From the NCBI GenBank assembly GCA_028598975.1, contig JAQRMU010000032.1:1-40982 (forward strand): a stretch of 40,982 bases of DNA. Reading direction: 5' to 3'. This DNA is from Gammaproteobacteria bacterium. GTDB taxonomy: Bacteria; Pseudomonadota; Gammaproteobacteria; Nitrosococcales; Methylophagaceae. The notes below the pieces were generated by a model. It saw only the letters and a program-made list of their open reading frames with translations. It was not told the DNA's origin and did not search any database. Both the position numbers and the translations under genes were made by a program. Below are positions 1 through 9,628 of the stretch, piece by piece. Position 1 is the stretch's first letter, and every line of letters begins with the position of its first letter.

Positions 1-20
1 CAGAATAATTTCTTATTCTG
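1..20 (-). terminator. Possible nrdAB terminator hairpin (cut by window edge)
   Basis: cagaataa-tttc-ttattctg is a perfect 8-bp stem just downstream of the nrdB stop on the minus strand; any U-tract lies outside the window. Confidence 0.45.
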
Positions 21-29
21 GCTTGTCGT

Positions 30-1184
30 TTAATCCCACTTAAGTGCACCACCTGTTTGGTACTCTGTAACTTTTGTCTCGAAAAAATTCTTCTCTTTTT
101 TCATGTTTGCTTGTTCATCTAGCCATGGTAGGGCGGCTTCTGCACCTGGGAACGGTTCAGAAAAGCCTAGCTGTTTAGCACGACGATTAGCAATAAAACG
201 GAATTGACCGATATGATCTTCTTTTGAGTAACCTAAGATTGGGTCACGCAGTACATAGCCTGAGTAGATACGTTCTGCTTCTTCTGCTTCTTCAAACATA
301 GCTTGGATTTTGGCAGGATCTAAGACTACATTTTCTTCTTTGATGATTTGCTTCACAACACGAATACCAAACGAGGCGTGCAGTACTTCATCACGCATGA
401 TGTATTGTAGTTGTTCTGCTGTACCTTTCATTAAACCACGACGTTGTAGAGCAAAGATTGGGCTAAAGCCGTTGTAGAACCAACAACCTTCGAATATGCC
501 ACCAAAGAAAGCATAGGCCATAACAAAGTTTTCTAACTCGTCACGGTCATTAAGATCGATGTCGCTTTTCATGATTGAATTAAGGCGACGGTTAGCAAGC
601 TGAATCTTTTGGTTGATTTCAGGTACTACACGGTAGCGATTGTAGATTTCACCTTGATCAAGACCAATGGTTTCGATGCAGTGTTGGTATGTCCATGTGT
701 GTAATGCTTCTTCATACACTTGGCGAGCCTGATAAATTTGTAATTCAGGTGCGGTCATTTTTTCCATCACTGCTAAACCGATATTACGCATGGCTAGAAT
801 GTCAGACGTTGTTAAGTATGCCATCACGTTTTCATACACATGACGTTCTTCTAGTGTCAGTTTATGACGGTAATCATGAACGTCTTGTGCCATGTTGATA
901 TCAAGCGGTGTCCAGTGATTCTTGTTGGCATTAAGAAAGTATTCCCATGCCCAAGGGTATTTGAACGGTGCGAGTTGGTTAACATCGGTTAGGCCATTAA
1001 CAACGCGTTTGTCATCGGCATTAACCGGTGCAACATTGGCGTGTGGTAATGACATGGCGGGTGCTGATGCAGTATCAACATGTGAGCCTGTTACATTAGC
1101 TACTTCTGCTACTTCAGTGGCAATGCTATCGCTTGTTTCTACTTTTGCAGTCGGTGCTGCAAAAGGATCATCCCAATCTAACAT
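30..1184 (-). CDS. nrdB: Ribonucleoside-diphosphate reductase class I beta subunit
   Basis: PWAWEYFLNANKNHW and EEALHTWTYQH (E-x2-H-x3-Y, metal ligands plus radical Tyr) typical of R2; follows nrdA. ATG at 1184 overlaps the nrdA TAA (TAATG); the ORF track's upstream GTG at 1193 is less likely. Confidence 0.95.
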   Translation of the reverse strand: MLDWDDPFAAPTAKVETSDSIATEVAEVANVTGSHVDTASAPAMSLPHANVAPVNADDKRVVNGLTDVNQLAPFKYPWAWEYFLNANKNHWTPLDINMAQDVHDYRHKLTLEERHVYENVMAYLTTSDILAMRNIGLAVMEKMTAPELQIYQARQVYEEALHTWTYQHCIETIGLDQGEIYNRYRVVPEINQKIQLANRRLNSIMKSDIDLNDRDELENFVMAYAFFGGIFEGCWFYNGFSPIFALQRRGLMKGTAEQLQYIMRDEVLHASFGIRVVKQIIKEENVVLDPAKIQAMFEEAEEAERIYSGYVLRDPILGYSKEDHIGQFRFIANRRAKQLGFSEPFPGAEAALPWLDEQANMKKEKNFFETKVTEYQTGGALKWD

Positions 1185-4072
1185 TATTGACACGCCTCGC
1201 AGTCTGGTTCAAGGATTGAACATGCTTGTGGTGCATCTTGTCCTTCACCTAAGACAAACTCATCTTCTTCCACTTTTGCTGCTTCTACTGGCGCTGGCGC
1301 AGCCGCAGCCGCCACAACTGGAGCAGGTGCTGTCGGAGCCACAACCGCAGGTTCTGCTTGTACAACACTGCTTGTCTTCTCGGCGGCTGTTGCACCCATT
1401 GAGCGGAGGTAGTAGGTTGTTTTAAGACCACGAACCCATGCTAGTTTGTAGAGGTTATCCATCTTCTTACCTGATGGTTCAGCCATGTATAAGTTTAAGC
1501 TTTGAGCTTGATCTAACCATTTTTGACGGCGTGAAGCGGCTTCAATCAACCAGCGTGCATCCATTTCAAATGCCGTGACGTATAAGGCTTTTAACTCATC
1601 AGGTACACGATCAATAGACTGTAGGCTACCATCAAAGTATTTGAGGTCATTGATCATGACGTCATCCCATAAACCGCGTGATTTTAAGTCATCTACCATG
1701 TAAGGGTTGATAACAGTAAACTCACCCGACAAGTTCGATTTAACGAATAGGTTTTGATAGGTTGGTTCAACTGATTGACTCACACCACAGATGTTTGAAA
1801 TGGTTGCTGTTGGTGCAATCGCCATTGTGTTTGAGTTACGCATACCTTGTTGTTTAATCTTGTTACGTAATGAATCCCAATCAAGTGTTTGGCTTTGATC
1901 TTGTTGTAGGTAATCGCCTCGTGCATCTTTCAGGATTTGGATAGAGTCAATTGGCAAAATACCTTGGCTCCATAAGCTACCTTCGTATGATTTATAGCTA
2001 CCACGTTCTGCGGCTAAGTCAGATGAGGCTTCAATAGTGAAGTAACTGACTGCTTCCATTGAGGTATCTGCAAAGCCAACCGCATCATCAGAGCTGTATG
2101 GTAGGCGCATTTTGTATAGTGCATCTTGGAAACCCATGATGCCTAGACCAACAGGACGATGTTGCAAGTTAGATTTACGTGCTTGTGGAACACTGTAGTA
2201 GTTGTATTCAATCACGTTATCTAACATACGCATTGCAGTTTTGATTGTGCGCTGTAGTTTTTCTAAGTTCAGGCCATTTTCATCAATATGTTGTGGCAAG
2301 TTGACTGAGCCTAAGTTACAGACGGCAATTTCATCATCTGATGTATTTAGCGTGATTTCAGTACAAAGGTTTGAGCTATGTACAACACCAACGTGTTGTT
2401 GTGGGCTACGTAAGTTACATGGATCTTTAAATGTAATCCAAGGGTGACCTGTTTCAAATAACATACCTAACATTTTGCGCCACAGATCATTGGCTGGCAG
2501 TGTTTTAGTGTTGCGAATTTCGCCACGGGCTGCTTTCTGTTCATAGGCCGTGTAGGCTGCTTCAAACTCTAGACCCATTAAGTCATGTAGATCGGGTGTT
2601 TCTTCTGGTGAGAATAACGTCCAATCACCATTTTCAGCAACACGCTTCATGAATAAATCAGGGATCCAGTTAGCCGTATTCATATCATGTGTACGGCGGC
2701 GATCATCACCAGTGTTTTTACGAAGATCTAAGAATTCTTCAATATCAATATGCCATGTTTCTAGATAAGCACAGACAGCACCTTTACGTTTACCACCTTG
2801 GTTAACCGCTACAGCCGTATCGTTAGCTACTTTTAAGAACGGTACAACACCTTGTGAATTACCGTTTGTGCCTTTGATGTGCGAGCCTAGACCACGCACT
2901 TGAGTCCAATCATTACCTAGACCACCGGCAAATTTAGACAGTAGGGCATTGTCACGCATAGCACTGTAAATATCGCCAAGATCATCAGGGATAGTTGTTA
3001 AGTAACACGATGATAGTTGTGGGCGTAATGTGCCGGCATTAAATAGAGTAGGGGTACTACTCATAAAGTCGAAAGATGACAATAAGTTGTAGAATTCAAT
3101 AGCACGTTCTTCACGATTGATTTCGTTGATTGCCAAGCCCATTGAAACACGCATGTAGAATGCTTGTGGTAACTCAAAACGTACATTGTCTTGGTGAATA
3201 AAGTAACGGTCATACAGTGTTTGCAAGCCAAGGTAAGTAAAGTTGAAATCATTTTCTGGTTTCAGTGCATCACCTAGCTTATCAAGGTCATATTCTGCTA
3301 ACTCAGGTGCTAATAACTCATGGTCAATCGCGCGTTGAATATAGTTTTTAAAGTATTCAGGATAGATGTCAGCCATCTCATGCTGCGATGCTTGGCGAGC
3401 TTGCTCAAATACAAAGCTAAGTGCTTCGCGGCGGATGCTATCCATTAATAGGCGTGATGAAACGGTGCTGTAAGCAGGATCTTTTTCGATAAAAGTTCGG
3501 GCTGACATGACCAATGATTTTTCAACGTCTGATTCAGCGACACCATCAAAAATATTACGTTGTGTGTCATGCAAAATTGCCGCGCTATCCACACCGTCAA
3601 GTCCTGCACAAGCTTCAATAATTAGGTTTTGTAAACGGGTAATATCAAGTGGGTGTTTGCTACCATCAGCAGCGGTAACTTGAATGCTAGATTCTGTAAC
3701 GGGGGCTGGATGTTGCTTTTCTTCTTCAACTCGTTTTTGTGTTTGTTGCTCACGGTATAAAACATAAGCACGTGCAGCTTTATATTCACCCGTACGCATT
3801 AAGACAAGTTCGACTTGATCCTGAATGTCTTCAATATGAACAGTGCCACCATCATCTAAACGACGTGTCAGGTTGTCAGTAATTTGTTGGGTGATATTGC
3901 TAACGGTGTCATGAATGCGGCGACTATCTTTAGCAGAATCACCTTCAACAGCAAGAAATGCTTTAGTGATGGCAATGGCGATTTTGTCGCTATCGAAGTT
4001 AGTTACCTGTCCATTACGGCGAATAACTTGGTATTGGTTTGAAGATGACTGTGCTGTGGATTCGGCCGACAT
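1184..4072 (-). CDS. nrdA: Ribonucleoside-diphosphate reductase class I alpha subunit
   Basis: Full-length R1 protein with N-terminal ATP-cone (QVIRRNGQVTNFDSDKI), second cone-like segment, NLCTEITLNT and C-terminal CEACQ. Confidence 0.97.
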   Translation of the reverse strand: MSAESTAQSSSNQYQVIRRNGQVTNFDSDKIAIAITKAFLAVEGDSAKDSRRIHDTVSNITQQITDNLTRRLDDGGTVHIEDIQDQVELVLMRTGEYKAARAYVLYREQQTQKRVEEEKQHPAPVTESSIQVTAADGSKHPLDITRLQNLIIEACAGLDGVDSAAILHDTQRNIFDGVAESDVEKSLVMSARTFIEKDPAYSTVSSRLLMDSIRREALSFVFEQARQASQHEMADIYPEYFKNYIQRAIDHELLAPELAEYDLDKLGDALKPENDFNFTYLGLQTLYDRYFIHQDNVRFELPQAFYMRVSMGLAINEINREERAIEFYNLLSSFDFMSSTPTLFNAGTLRPQLSSCYLTTIPDDLGDIYSAMRDNALLSKFAGGLGNDWTQVRGLGSHIKGTNGNSQGVVPFLKVANDTAVAVNQGGKRKGAVCAYLETWHIDIEEFLDLRKNTGDDRRRTHDMNTANWIPDLFMKRVAENGDWTLFSPEETPDLHDLMGLEFEAAYTAYEQKAARGEIRNTKTLPANDLWRKMLGMLFETGHPWITFKDPCNLRSPQQHVGVVHSSNLCTEITLNTSDDEIAVCNLGSVNLPQHIDENGLNLEKLQRTIKTAMRMLDNVIEYNYYSVPQARKSNLQHRPVGLGIMGFQDALYKMRLPYSSDDAVGFADTSMEAVSYFTIEASSDLAAERGSYKSYEGSLWSQGILPIDSIQILKDARGDYLQQDQSQTLDWDSLRNKIKQQGMRNSNTMAIAPTATISNICGVSQSVEPTYQNLFVKSNLSGEFTVINPYMVDDLKSRGLWDDVMINDLKYFDGSLQSIDRVPDELKALYVTAFEMDARWLIEAASRRQKWLDQAQSLNLYMAEPSGKKMDNLYKLAWVRGLKTTYYLRSMGATAAEKTSSVVQAEPAVVAPTAPAPVVAAAAAPAPVEAAKVEEDEFVLGEGQDAPQACSILEPDCEACQ

Positions 4073-4107
4073 AATGATACATCCTGAATATAGTGTGTTA
4101 AAACGCT

Positions 4108-4160
4108 AAACCACAAGTTGTAGTGGTTTTTTAGTTATTGAACCACAAGATGATGTGGTT
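4108..4160 (-). promoter_or_regulatory. Tandem NrdR boxes upstream of nrdAB
   Basis: Two 16-bp dyads, ccacaagttgtagtgg (4111-4126) and ccacaagatgatgtgg (4143-4158), centres 32 bp apart, match the NrdR box consensus and spacing. Confidence 0.85.
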
Positions 4161-4196
4161 TGGAAATAGTGATCGGTGGATGAACTGTGTGTTTTC

Positions 4197-4205
4197 TGTG
4201 GATAA
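4197..4205 (-). promoter_or_regulatory. DnaA box (TTATCCACA on the minus strand)
   Basis: tgtggataa on + is the exact reverse complement of TTATCCACA, upstream of the NrdR boxes. Confidence 0.6.
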
Positions 4206-4256
4206 CTTTGGGGTGATCTTATCTCAACTCAGAGGGGGCGGGGGCTGAAAAGAGAG

Positions 4257-4297
4257 TGAAAAAAGGTGCCCTGTCGAAAAACTTTTTCTTCAGGGCA
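4257..4297 (-). terminator. Terminator downstream of bcp
   Basis: tgccctg (4267-4273)/cagggca (4291-4297) stem with inner gaaaaa/tttttc; T-rich tract follows on the minus strand. Confidence 0.7.
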
Positions 4298-4305
4298 TTT
4301 TGACT

Positions 4306-4773
4306 TTAAAGTGCCTTTACAGCCTCTAAAACCTCAGTGAGGTGTTCTTTTACTTTAACCTTACGCCATTCTTGTCGTAAAACACCTTCTTTGTCGATTA
4401 AGAAGGTACTGCGCACAATTCCCATATATTCACGGCCATAGTTTTTCTTTAGGTGTAATACATCAAAAAGGCCACAAGCAGACTCTTCTTCATCGGATAA
4501 TAGTTCGAAAGGGAATGCTTGTTTTGCTTTGAAGTTTTCATGTTTACGAATACTATCGCGTGAAATACCAACGATGATGGTGTTGTGCGCTTCAAACTCG
4601 GCAATATTATCGCGAAAGTTTTGACCTTCTAATGTACAACCTGGTGTGCTGTCTTTAGGGTAAAAATAGATAACGATATTCTTACCTTTATAGTCGGATA
4701 ATTTGAAAATAGTATCGCCAGTGCTAGGAAGTTCGAAGTCTGGTACGGTTTGGTCAAGTTGGACGGTAGTCAT
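4306..4773 (-). CDS. bcp: Thioredoxin-dependent peroxiredoxin (Bcp/PrxQ)
   Basis: YFYPKDSTPGCTLEGQNFRD peroxidatic-Cys motif; 155 aa. Confidence 0.93.
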   Translation of the reverse strand: MTTVQLDQTVPDFELPSTGDTIFKLSDYKGKNIVIYFYPKDSTPGCTLEGQNFRDNIAEFEAHNTIIVGISRDSIRKHENFKAKQAFPFELLSDEEESACGLFDVLHLKKNYGREYMGIVRSTFLIDKEGVLRQEWRKVKVKEHLTEVLEAVKAL

Positions 4774-4909
4774 TGTTATTTCCAGTTATATATAGAGATA
4801 GGTGAAAATATACATTACATAGCGGGCGAATTCTATCGTATTTTCGTAATAGGGTTCTTGTCATCTTGTAGCGGGCAAAGTACCATGGTCGTTTATTTTC
4901 CGGAGTTTC

Positions 4910-5794
4910 TTGAACATGTTTAGCGGCAGTATGGTAGCGCTAGTCACACCAATGCAAGCAGATGGTTCGCTTGATCGTGATAGCCTAAACAAGTTAATTG
5001 AATTGCATATAAGTAGTGGTACTGATGCTATCGTTGCTGTGGGAACTACAGGCGAGTCTGCGACATTAACGGTTGATGAGCATTGTGATGTGATGCGTCA
5101 GGTTGTTTCTCAAGTAAATGGTCGTATTCCAGTTATTGCAGGAACAGGCTCAAATTCAACAGCTGAAGCTATTGAATTGTCGCAACATGCAAAAGACTTA
5201 GGTGTTGCAGCCGTCCTTTTAGTAACCCCTTATTATAATAAGCCGACACAAGAAGGCTTGTTTTTACACTATAAAGCGATTGCTGAAGCGGTTGATATTC
5301 CACAGATTCTTTATAATGTGCCGGGACGAACGGCATGTGACTTGTTGCCAGCAACAGTAGCTCGACTTGCAGACATTTCAAATATTGTTGGTATTAAAGA
5401 AGCAACAGGTGATGTGGCTCGAGTTGCAGAGATTAGGTCATTGTGTGGCGATAAAATTGAACTTTATACTGGCGATGATGCCAATACAGTAGATTTTATT
5501 TTAGCGGGTGGTGTAGGTGCTATCTCGGTAACGGCTAATGTAGCTCCAGAAGCAATGCATACTATGTGTGAAGCTGCTTTGTCAGGAGACGAACAAACAG
5601 CCCGAGAGATAGACAGTCGTCTGGTATTGCTACACGAACGACTATTTGTTGAAGCAAATCCCATTCCTGTTAAATGGGCATTAACTGAAATGAACTTGAT
5701 CCCAACTGGATTACGTTTACCAATGACGGTGTTGTCAGAACAATACCATCAGCCAGTACATGACGCATTGAACGCTGCTGGCGTATTAAATTAA
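4910..5794 (+). CDS. dapA: 4-hydroxy-tetrahydrodipicolinate synthase
   Basis: [26 protein letters not shown] Schiff-base Lys motif. Confidence 0.97.
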   Translation: MNMFSGSMVALVTPMQADGSLDRDSLNKLIELHISSGTDAIVAVGTTGESATLTVDEHCDVMRQVVSQVNGRIPVIAGTGSNSTAEAIELSQHAKDLGVAAVLLVTPYYNKPTQEGLFLHYKAIAEAVDIPQILYNVPGRTACDLLPATVARLADISNIVGIKEATGDVARVAEIRSLCGDKIELYTGDDANTVDFILAGGVGAISVTANVAPEAMHTMCEAALSGDEQTAREIDSRLVLLHERLFVEANPIPVKWALTEMNLIPTGLRLPMTVLSEQYHQPVHDALNAAGVLN

Positions 5795-5814
5795 TTGAGA
5801 GTGAATTGAACTAG

Positions 5815-6834
5815 ATGAACTATAAATATTCTTCTTTAGCTGTATTGCTATCTGTTGCATTAAGTGGTTGCGGCTCTTTACCTGCGATTGATGAGGTTGT
5901 TCCTGATAATACGAAGGAATACCGTAAAGCGGAAACGATGCCTCCTCTTGATGTTCCTCCTGATTTAAGTACTGCGCGAATTAATGATGATATTGCAGGT
6001 AGTCAGAATAGTTCCGCAACGTATTCTGAGTTTGAAGAGGCTGCAACTAACCCTCTTGTAAGTAAATACAATATTACGCCCGAAACAAAACCAGCATTAT
6101 CTGGAGAAGGTAAAAAACGTCATCTAGTTATACCGGGTAACCGTGATGTTGTTTGGCAGAACCTTTTAGACTTTTGGTCGCAAAAAGGCATTGAGATTAA
6201 GCGTAAAGACCAACGTATTGGCTTGATGGATACTGCTGTAGGTAGCGATGACTATGCATATCGTATAAGAATGGAACGTGGTGATACATCGAAACAATCA
6301 TTAGTTTACGTGGGTGCTGCTGGTTTTGATGCAAATGCACAAAAAAATGAAGCAATGTTACGTCAAATAGCTGAGTTCTTAGGTGGCTTACATCAAGTAG
6401 CACAAGCTGAGATAAAAGCTAAAAAGCAATTAGAGCCGCAAAGTGCATCTGTTACCGCGACATTGGTGGATAGCACAGATGGGCACCAATCATTATTAGT
6501 AGAAGATGACTTTTCAAATGTATGGCGTAAGGTCGGTCGAATTCTAGATAGCAAAGGTTTTGCTGTTGAAGATCGTGACCGTTCAAGAAGGACATACTTT
6601 GTCCATTACCTTGATCCATTCAATGAAGTGGAGCAAGAAGATGAAGGCGTACTAAGTAAACTCGCTTTTTGGAAAGATGATGCTGAAAAAGCGCCTGATG
6701 AATATTATTACATCAAGTTGATCTCTGACGCTGCTAATACAAAAGTGATCATTTTAGATGCTGAAGAAGTGCGTACTTCATCTGATACGGCAAAACGTTT
6801 ATTAAGCCTTCTTCAGGAGCAGTTAGCTAAATAA
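5815..6834 (+). CDS. bamC: Outer membrane assembly lipoprotein BamC (NlpB)
   Basis: Lipobox LSGC; PPLDVPPDL motif; dapA-bamC order. Confidence 0.88.
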   Translation: MNYKYSSLAVLLSVALSGCGSLPAIDEVVPDNTKEYRKAETMPPLDVPPDLSTARINDDIAGSQNSSATYSEFEEAATNPLVSKYNITPETKPALSGEGKKRHLVIPGNRDVVWQNLLDFWSQKGIEIKRKDQRIGLMDTAVGSDDYAYRIRMERGDTSKQSLVYVGAAGFDANAQKNEAMLRQIAEFLGGLHQVAQAEIKAKKQLEPQSASVTATLVDSTDGHQSLLVEDDFSNVWRKVGRILDSKGFAVEDRDRSRRTYFVHYLDPFNEVEQEDEGVLSKLAFWKDDAEKAPDEYYYIKLISDAANTKVIILDAEEVRTSSDTAKRLLSLLQEQLAK

Positions 6835-7601
6835 TGCGTTTTGCCTCGATCGGTAGTGGCAGTCGGGGGAATGCAACAGTAATTTCGCATGAAAATACCA
6901 CATTATTAGTAGATTGTGGCTTTTCTGCACGAGAGACTGAGAAACGCTTACAGCGATTTGAGTTTGACCCTAGTCGGCTTTCTGGCATTGTCGTCACACA
7001 TGAGCATGCAGACCATATAAGTGGTGTTCGTGTTTTAGCCAGAAAATATAAGCTACCTGTTTATGCAACAGCCGGAACAGCCGCTTGTTTGGCTGCCGAT
7101 GTGATGGGTTTGGTTGAAGAGTTTAGTTGTCACGAAACATTTAGTATTGGTGATATTGAAGTAGAACCTTTTCCTGTTCCTCATGATGCTCGAGAGCCTA
7201 GTCAATTTGTTTTTTCAGATGGACAGCACAGATTGGGTTTATTAACAGATGTCGGTATGAGTACTCCAGTTATAGAGCAAGCTTTATCATTGTGCGATGC
7301 TTTATTGCTAGAAGCTAATCATGATATGGATATGCTGGATAATGGGGAGTACCCCGATCATCTAAAGTATCGTGTTGCAGGGCGACTAGGCCACTTAAAT
7401 AATGTGCAATCAGCTAAAATATTAGAAACGATTGATACAAGTCGTTTGCAACATATTATTGCAATGCACCTGAGTGAGAAGAATAATTCGCCGAATATTG
7501 TAAGACCTTTGTTTGCGGAAGCGTTAAACTGTGATCAAAGTTGGATTGGGCTTGCCGAACAGGAAGCAGGTTTTGATTGGCGTGAAATAACAAATAGTTA
7601 A
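6834..7601 (+). CDS. MBL-fold metallohydrolase (YycJ/WalJ-like)
   Basis: FASIGSGSRGNAT and THEHADH metallo-beta-lactamase motif; TAATG overlap with bamC. Confidence 0.9.
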   Translation: MRFASIGSGSRGNATVISHENTTLLVDCGFSARETEKRLQRFEFDPSRLSGIVVTHEHADHISGVRVLARKYKLPVYATAGTAACLAADVMGLVEEFSCHETFSIGDIEVEPFPVPHDAREPSQFVFSDGQHRLGLLTDVGMSTPVIEQALSLCDALLLEANHDMDMLDNGEYPDHLKYRVAGRLGHLNNVQSAKILETIDTSRLQHIIAMHLSEKNNSPNIVRPLFAEALNCDQSWIGLAEQEAGFDWREITNS

Positions 7602-7608
7602 AGAGTAA

Positions 7609-8322
7609 ATGATGGAAAAAAAACAAGAACTGTTCGCAGGTAAAGCCAAAAGCATTTATGCAACGGATAATGATGATTATGTCATTATGAGCTTTCGTGA
7701 TGATACCTCAGCATTTGATGGTGAAAAAATTGAACAACTGAGCCGCAAAGGTGAAGTTAATAATAAGTTCAATGCGTTTATTATGGAACAGTTGGAAAAT
7801 GCAGGTATTCCAACTCATTTTAAAGAACTTTTTAATGACACAGAGTCTGTTGTAAAAAACATGCAAATGATGCCTGTTGAATGTGTTGTTAGAAATGTTG
7901 CCAGTGGTAGTTTATGTCGTCGTTTAGGTGTTGAAGATGGCTTAGAATTAAACCCGCCAGTCTTCGAGTTTTTCCTTAAAAATGACGAACTCCACGATCC
8001 AATGATTAATGAATATCATATTGAAACATTTGCTTGGGCAACATCAGACTCTGTTAGTAAAATGAAAGAGTTAACCTTTAAAGTTAATGCTGTTTTGACT
8101 AAGCTATTTTCCGATTCAGGCATGATTCTAGTCGATTATAAGTTAGAGTTTGGCTTGTTCAACGGTGATGTTATTTTAGGGGATGAATTCAGTCCTGATG
8201 GCTGTCGCTTATGGGATGCTGAAACACGTAAAAAATTAGATAAAGATCGTTTTCGCCAAGGTTTGGGTGGCGTAATTGAGGCCTATGAAGAAGTTGCTAA
8301 ACGCATAGGTGTAAGTTTATAA
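7609..8322 (+). CDS. purC: Phosphoribosylaminoimidazole-succinocarboxamide synthase
   Basis: [45 protein letters not shown]. Confidence 0.97.
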   Translation: MMEKKQELFAGKAKSIYATDNDDYVIMSFRDDTSAFDGEKIEQLSRKGEVNNKFNAFIMEQLENAGIPTHFKELFNDTESVVKNMQMMPVECVVRNVASGSLCRRLGVEDGLELNPPVFEFFLKNDELHDPMINEYHIETFAWATSDSVSKMKELTFKVNAVLTKLFSDSGMILVDYKLEFGLFNGDVILGDEFSPDGCRLWDAETRKKLDKDRFRQGLGGVIEAYEEVAKRIGVSL

Positions 8323-8341
8323 AGTAACAAGTTTTGTAATT

Positions 8342-8386
8342 CAAAAAAATACCCAAGCTTAGTAATAAGTCTTGGGTATTTTTTTG
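8342..8386. terminator. Bidirectional terminator between convergent purC and pyrC
   Basis: caaaaaaatacccaag...cttgggtatttttttg perfect stem flanked by A and T tracts. Confidence 0.9.
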
Positions 8387-8411
8387 AACTAAAATTGTTG
8401 AAAGTCTTTTG

Positions 8412-9458
8412 TTACGCTAACTTCCAATTAATTTCTTGTCCCGCTCTCATTGGAACTAACTGTTGTCCTGAAAACTCATAACTATCAGGCACTGTCCACG
8501 ATTCTTTGATTAGCGTAATTTTATTTTCATTTCTAGGTAAGCCGTAGAAGTCTGGACCAAAGTGGCTGGCAAAGCCTTCTAATTTATCCAGTGAATTTGC
8601 CGCTTCAAAGGCTTCAGCATAAAGTTCAATAGCGGCATGGCCACTGTAAATACCAGCACAACCACACGATGTTTCTTTAGCATCAATAGCATGTGGTGCA
8701 CTATCAGTCCCTAAAAAGAACTTCGGGTTGCCACTTGTGGCTGCTTTAATGAGTGCTTGTTGGTGCGTATTACGTTTCAATACAGGCAAACAGTAGTTGT
8801 GAGGGTGAATACCACCAACCAACAAGTCATTACGATTTAATAGCAGGTGATGAGGTGTAATTGTCGCGGCAATATTAGCGTCACTTTCTATTACAAAATT
8901 AACAGCATCAGCAGTAGTTATATGTTCAAACACAACTTTAAGTTTCGGGAAATCGACTAACAAAGGTTTGAGTACTTGCTCAATGAACACTTTTTCACGA
9001 TCAAATACATCAATATCAGCATGAGTTACTTCGCCGTGGACCAGTAGCGGCAGTTGAAGACGTTCCATTTCAGCTAAGGCATTCGCACAGAGCTTTAGGT
9101 CTGTTACGCCGGCATCGGAGTTTGTTGTTGCGCCAGCAGGGTAGAGTTTGACAGCGTAAACAATGCCACTTGCATGTGCAGTTATAATTTCTTCAGCACT
9201 GGTGTTGTCTGTTAAGTACAAGGTCATTAAGGGTTCAAAATTATTCCCATCAGGACGCGCATTTAAAATACGTTGACGATAATCCGTTGCCAATGCCATT
9301 GTTGTTACTGGCGGCTGTAAATTGGGCATAATGACTGCACGTGCAAATGTATGTGCCGTGTCAGGAACAGTCCTGTTTAGTGCCGAATTGTCGCGCAAAT
9401 GAAGATGCCAGTCATCAGGCTGGGTAATGTCTAATTGTGTTATTTGTGTTTGAGTCAT
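8412..9458 (-). CDS. pyrC: Dihydroorotase
   Basis: [36 protein letters not shown]; start set at internal ATG 9458 (MTQTQITQ); the ORF track extends to 9524. Confidence 0.95.
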   Translation of the reverse strand: MTQTQITQLDITQPDDWHLHLRDNSALNRTVPDTAHTFARAVIMPNLQPPVTTMALATDYRQRILNARPDGNNFEPLMTLYLTDNTSAEEIITAHASGIVYAVKLYPAGATTNSDAGVTDLKLCANALAEMERLQLPLLVHGEVTHADIDVFDREKVFIEQVLKPLLVDFPKLKVVFEHITTADAVNFVIESDANIAATITPHHLLLNRNDLLVGGIHPHNYCLPVLKRNTHQQALIKAATSGNPKFFLGTDSAPHAIDAKETSCGCAGIYSGHAAIELYAEAFEAANSLDKLEGFASHFGPDFYGLPRNENKITLIKESWTVPDSYEFSGQQLVPMRAGQEINWKLA

Positions 9459-9546
9459 AGTGTCAATTATGACATAGCTAAACAAATAAGCCGATATCTT
9501 TCCGTTTAATCCCTTGTTAAACAAGAGGGTTTGAGCTCGGTTTTAC

Positions 9547-9575
9547 TTGACCTTAGGCGGCATTCCACGTACATT
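9547..9575 (+). promoter_or_regulatory. Candidate sigma70 promoter for ilvB
   Basis: TTGACC-N17-TACATT about 50 bp upstream of the GTG start. Confidence 0.4.
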
Positions 9576-9628
9576 TGTGCGTTTATATTTTTGTGACGGC
9601 CATTAATGGCAATTGAGAAGGGGAACAC

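Noticed and set aside
922-1425. 167-aa plus-strand ORF with Leu/Pro/Gln-rich C-terminus
   Set aside because: Antisense to the nrdA/nrdB junction; composition reflects the reverse complement of the NrdA Ala/Pro linker
4895-4915. CTTGAA before dapA as a sigma32 -35 element
   Set aside because: It overlaps the dapA start region and has no CCCCAT -10 at the right distance
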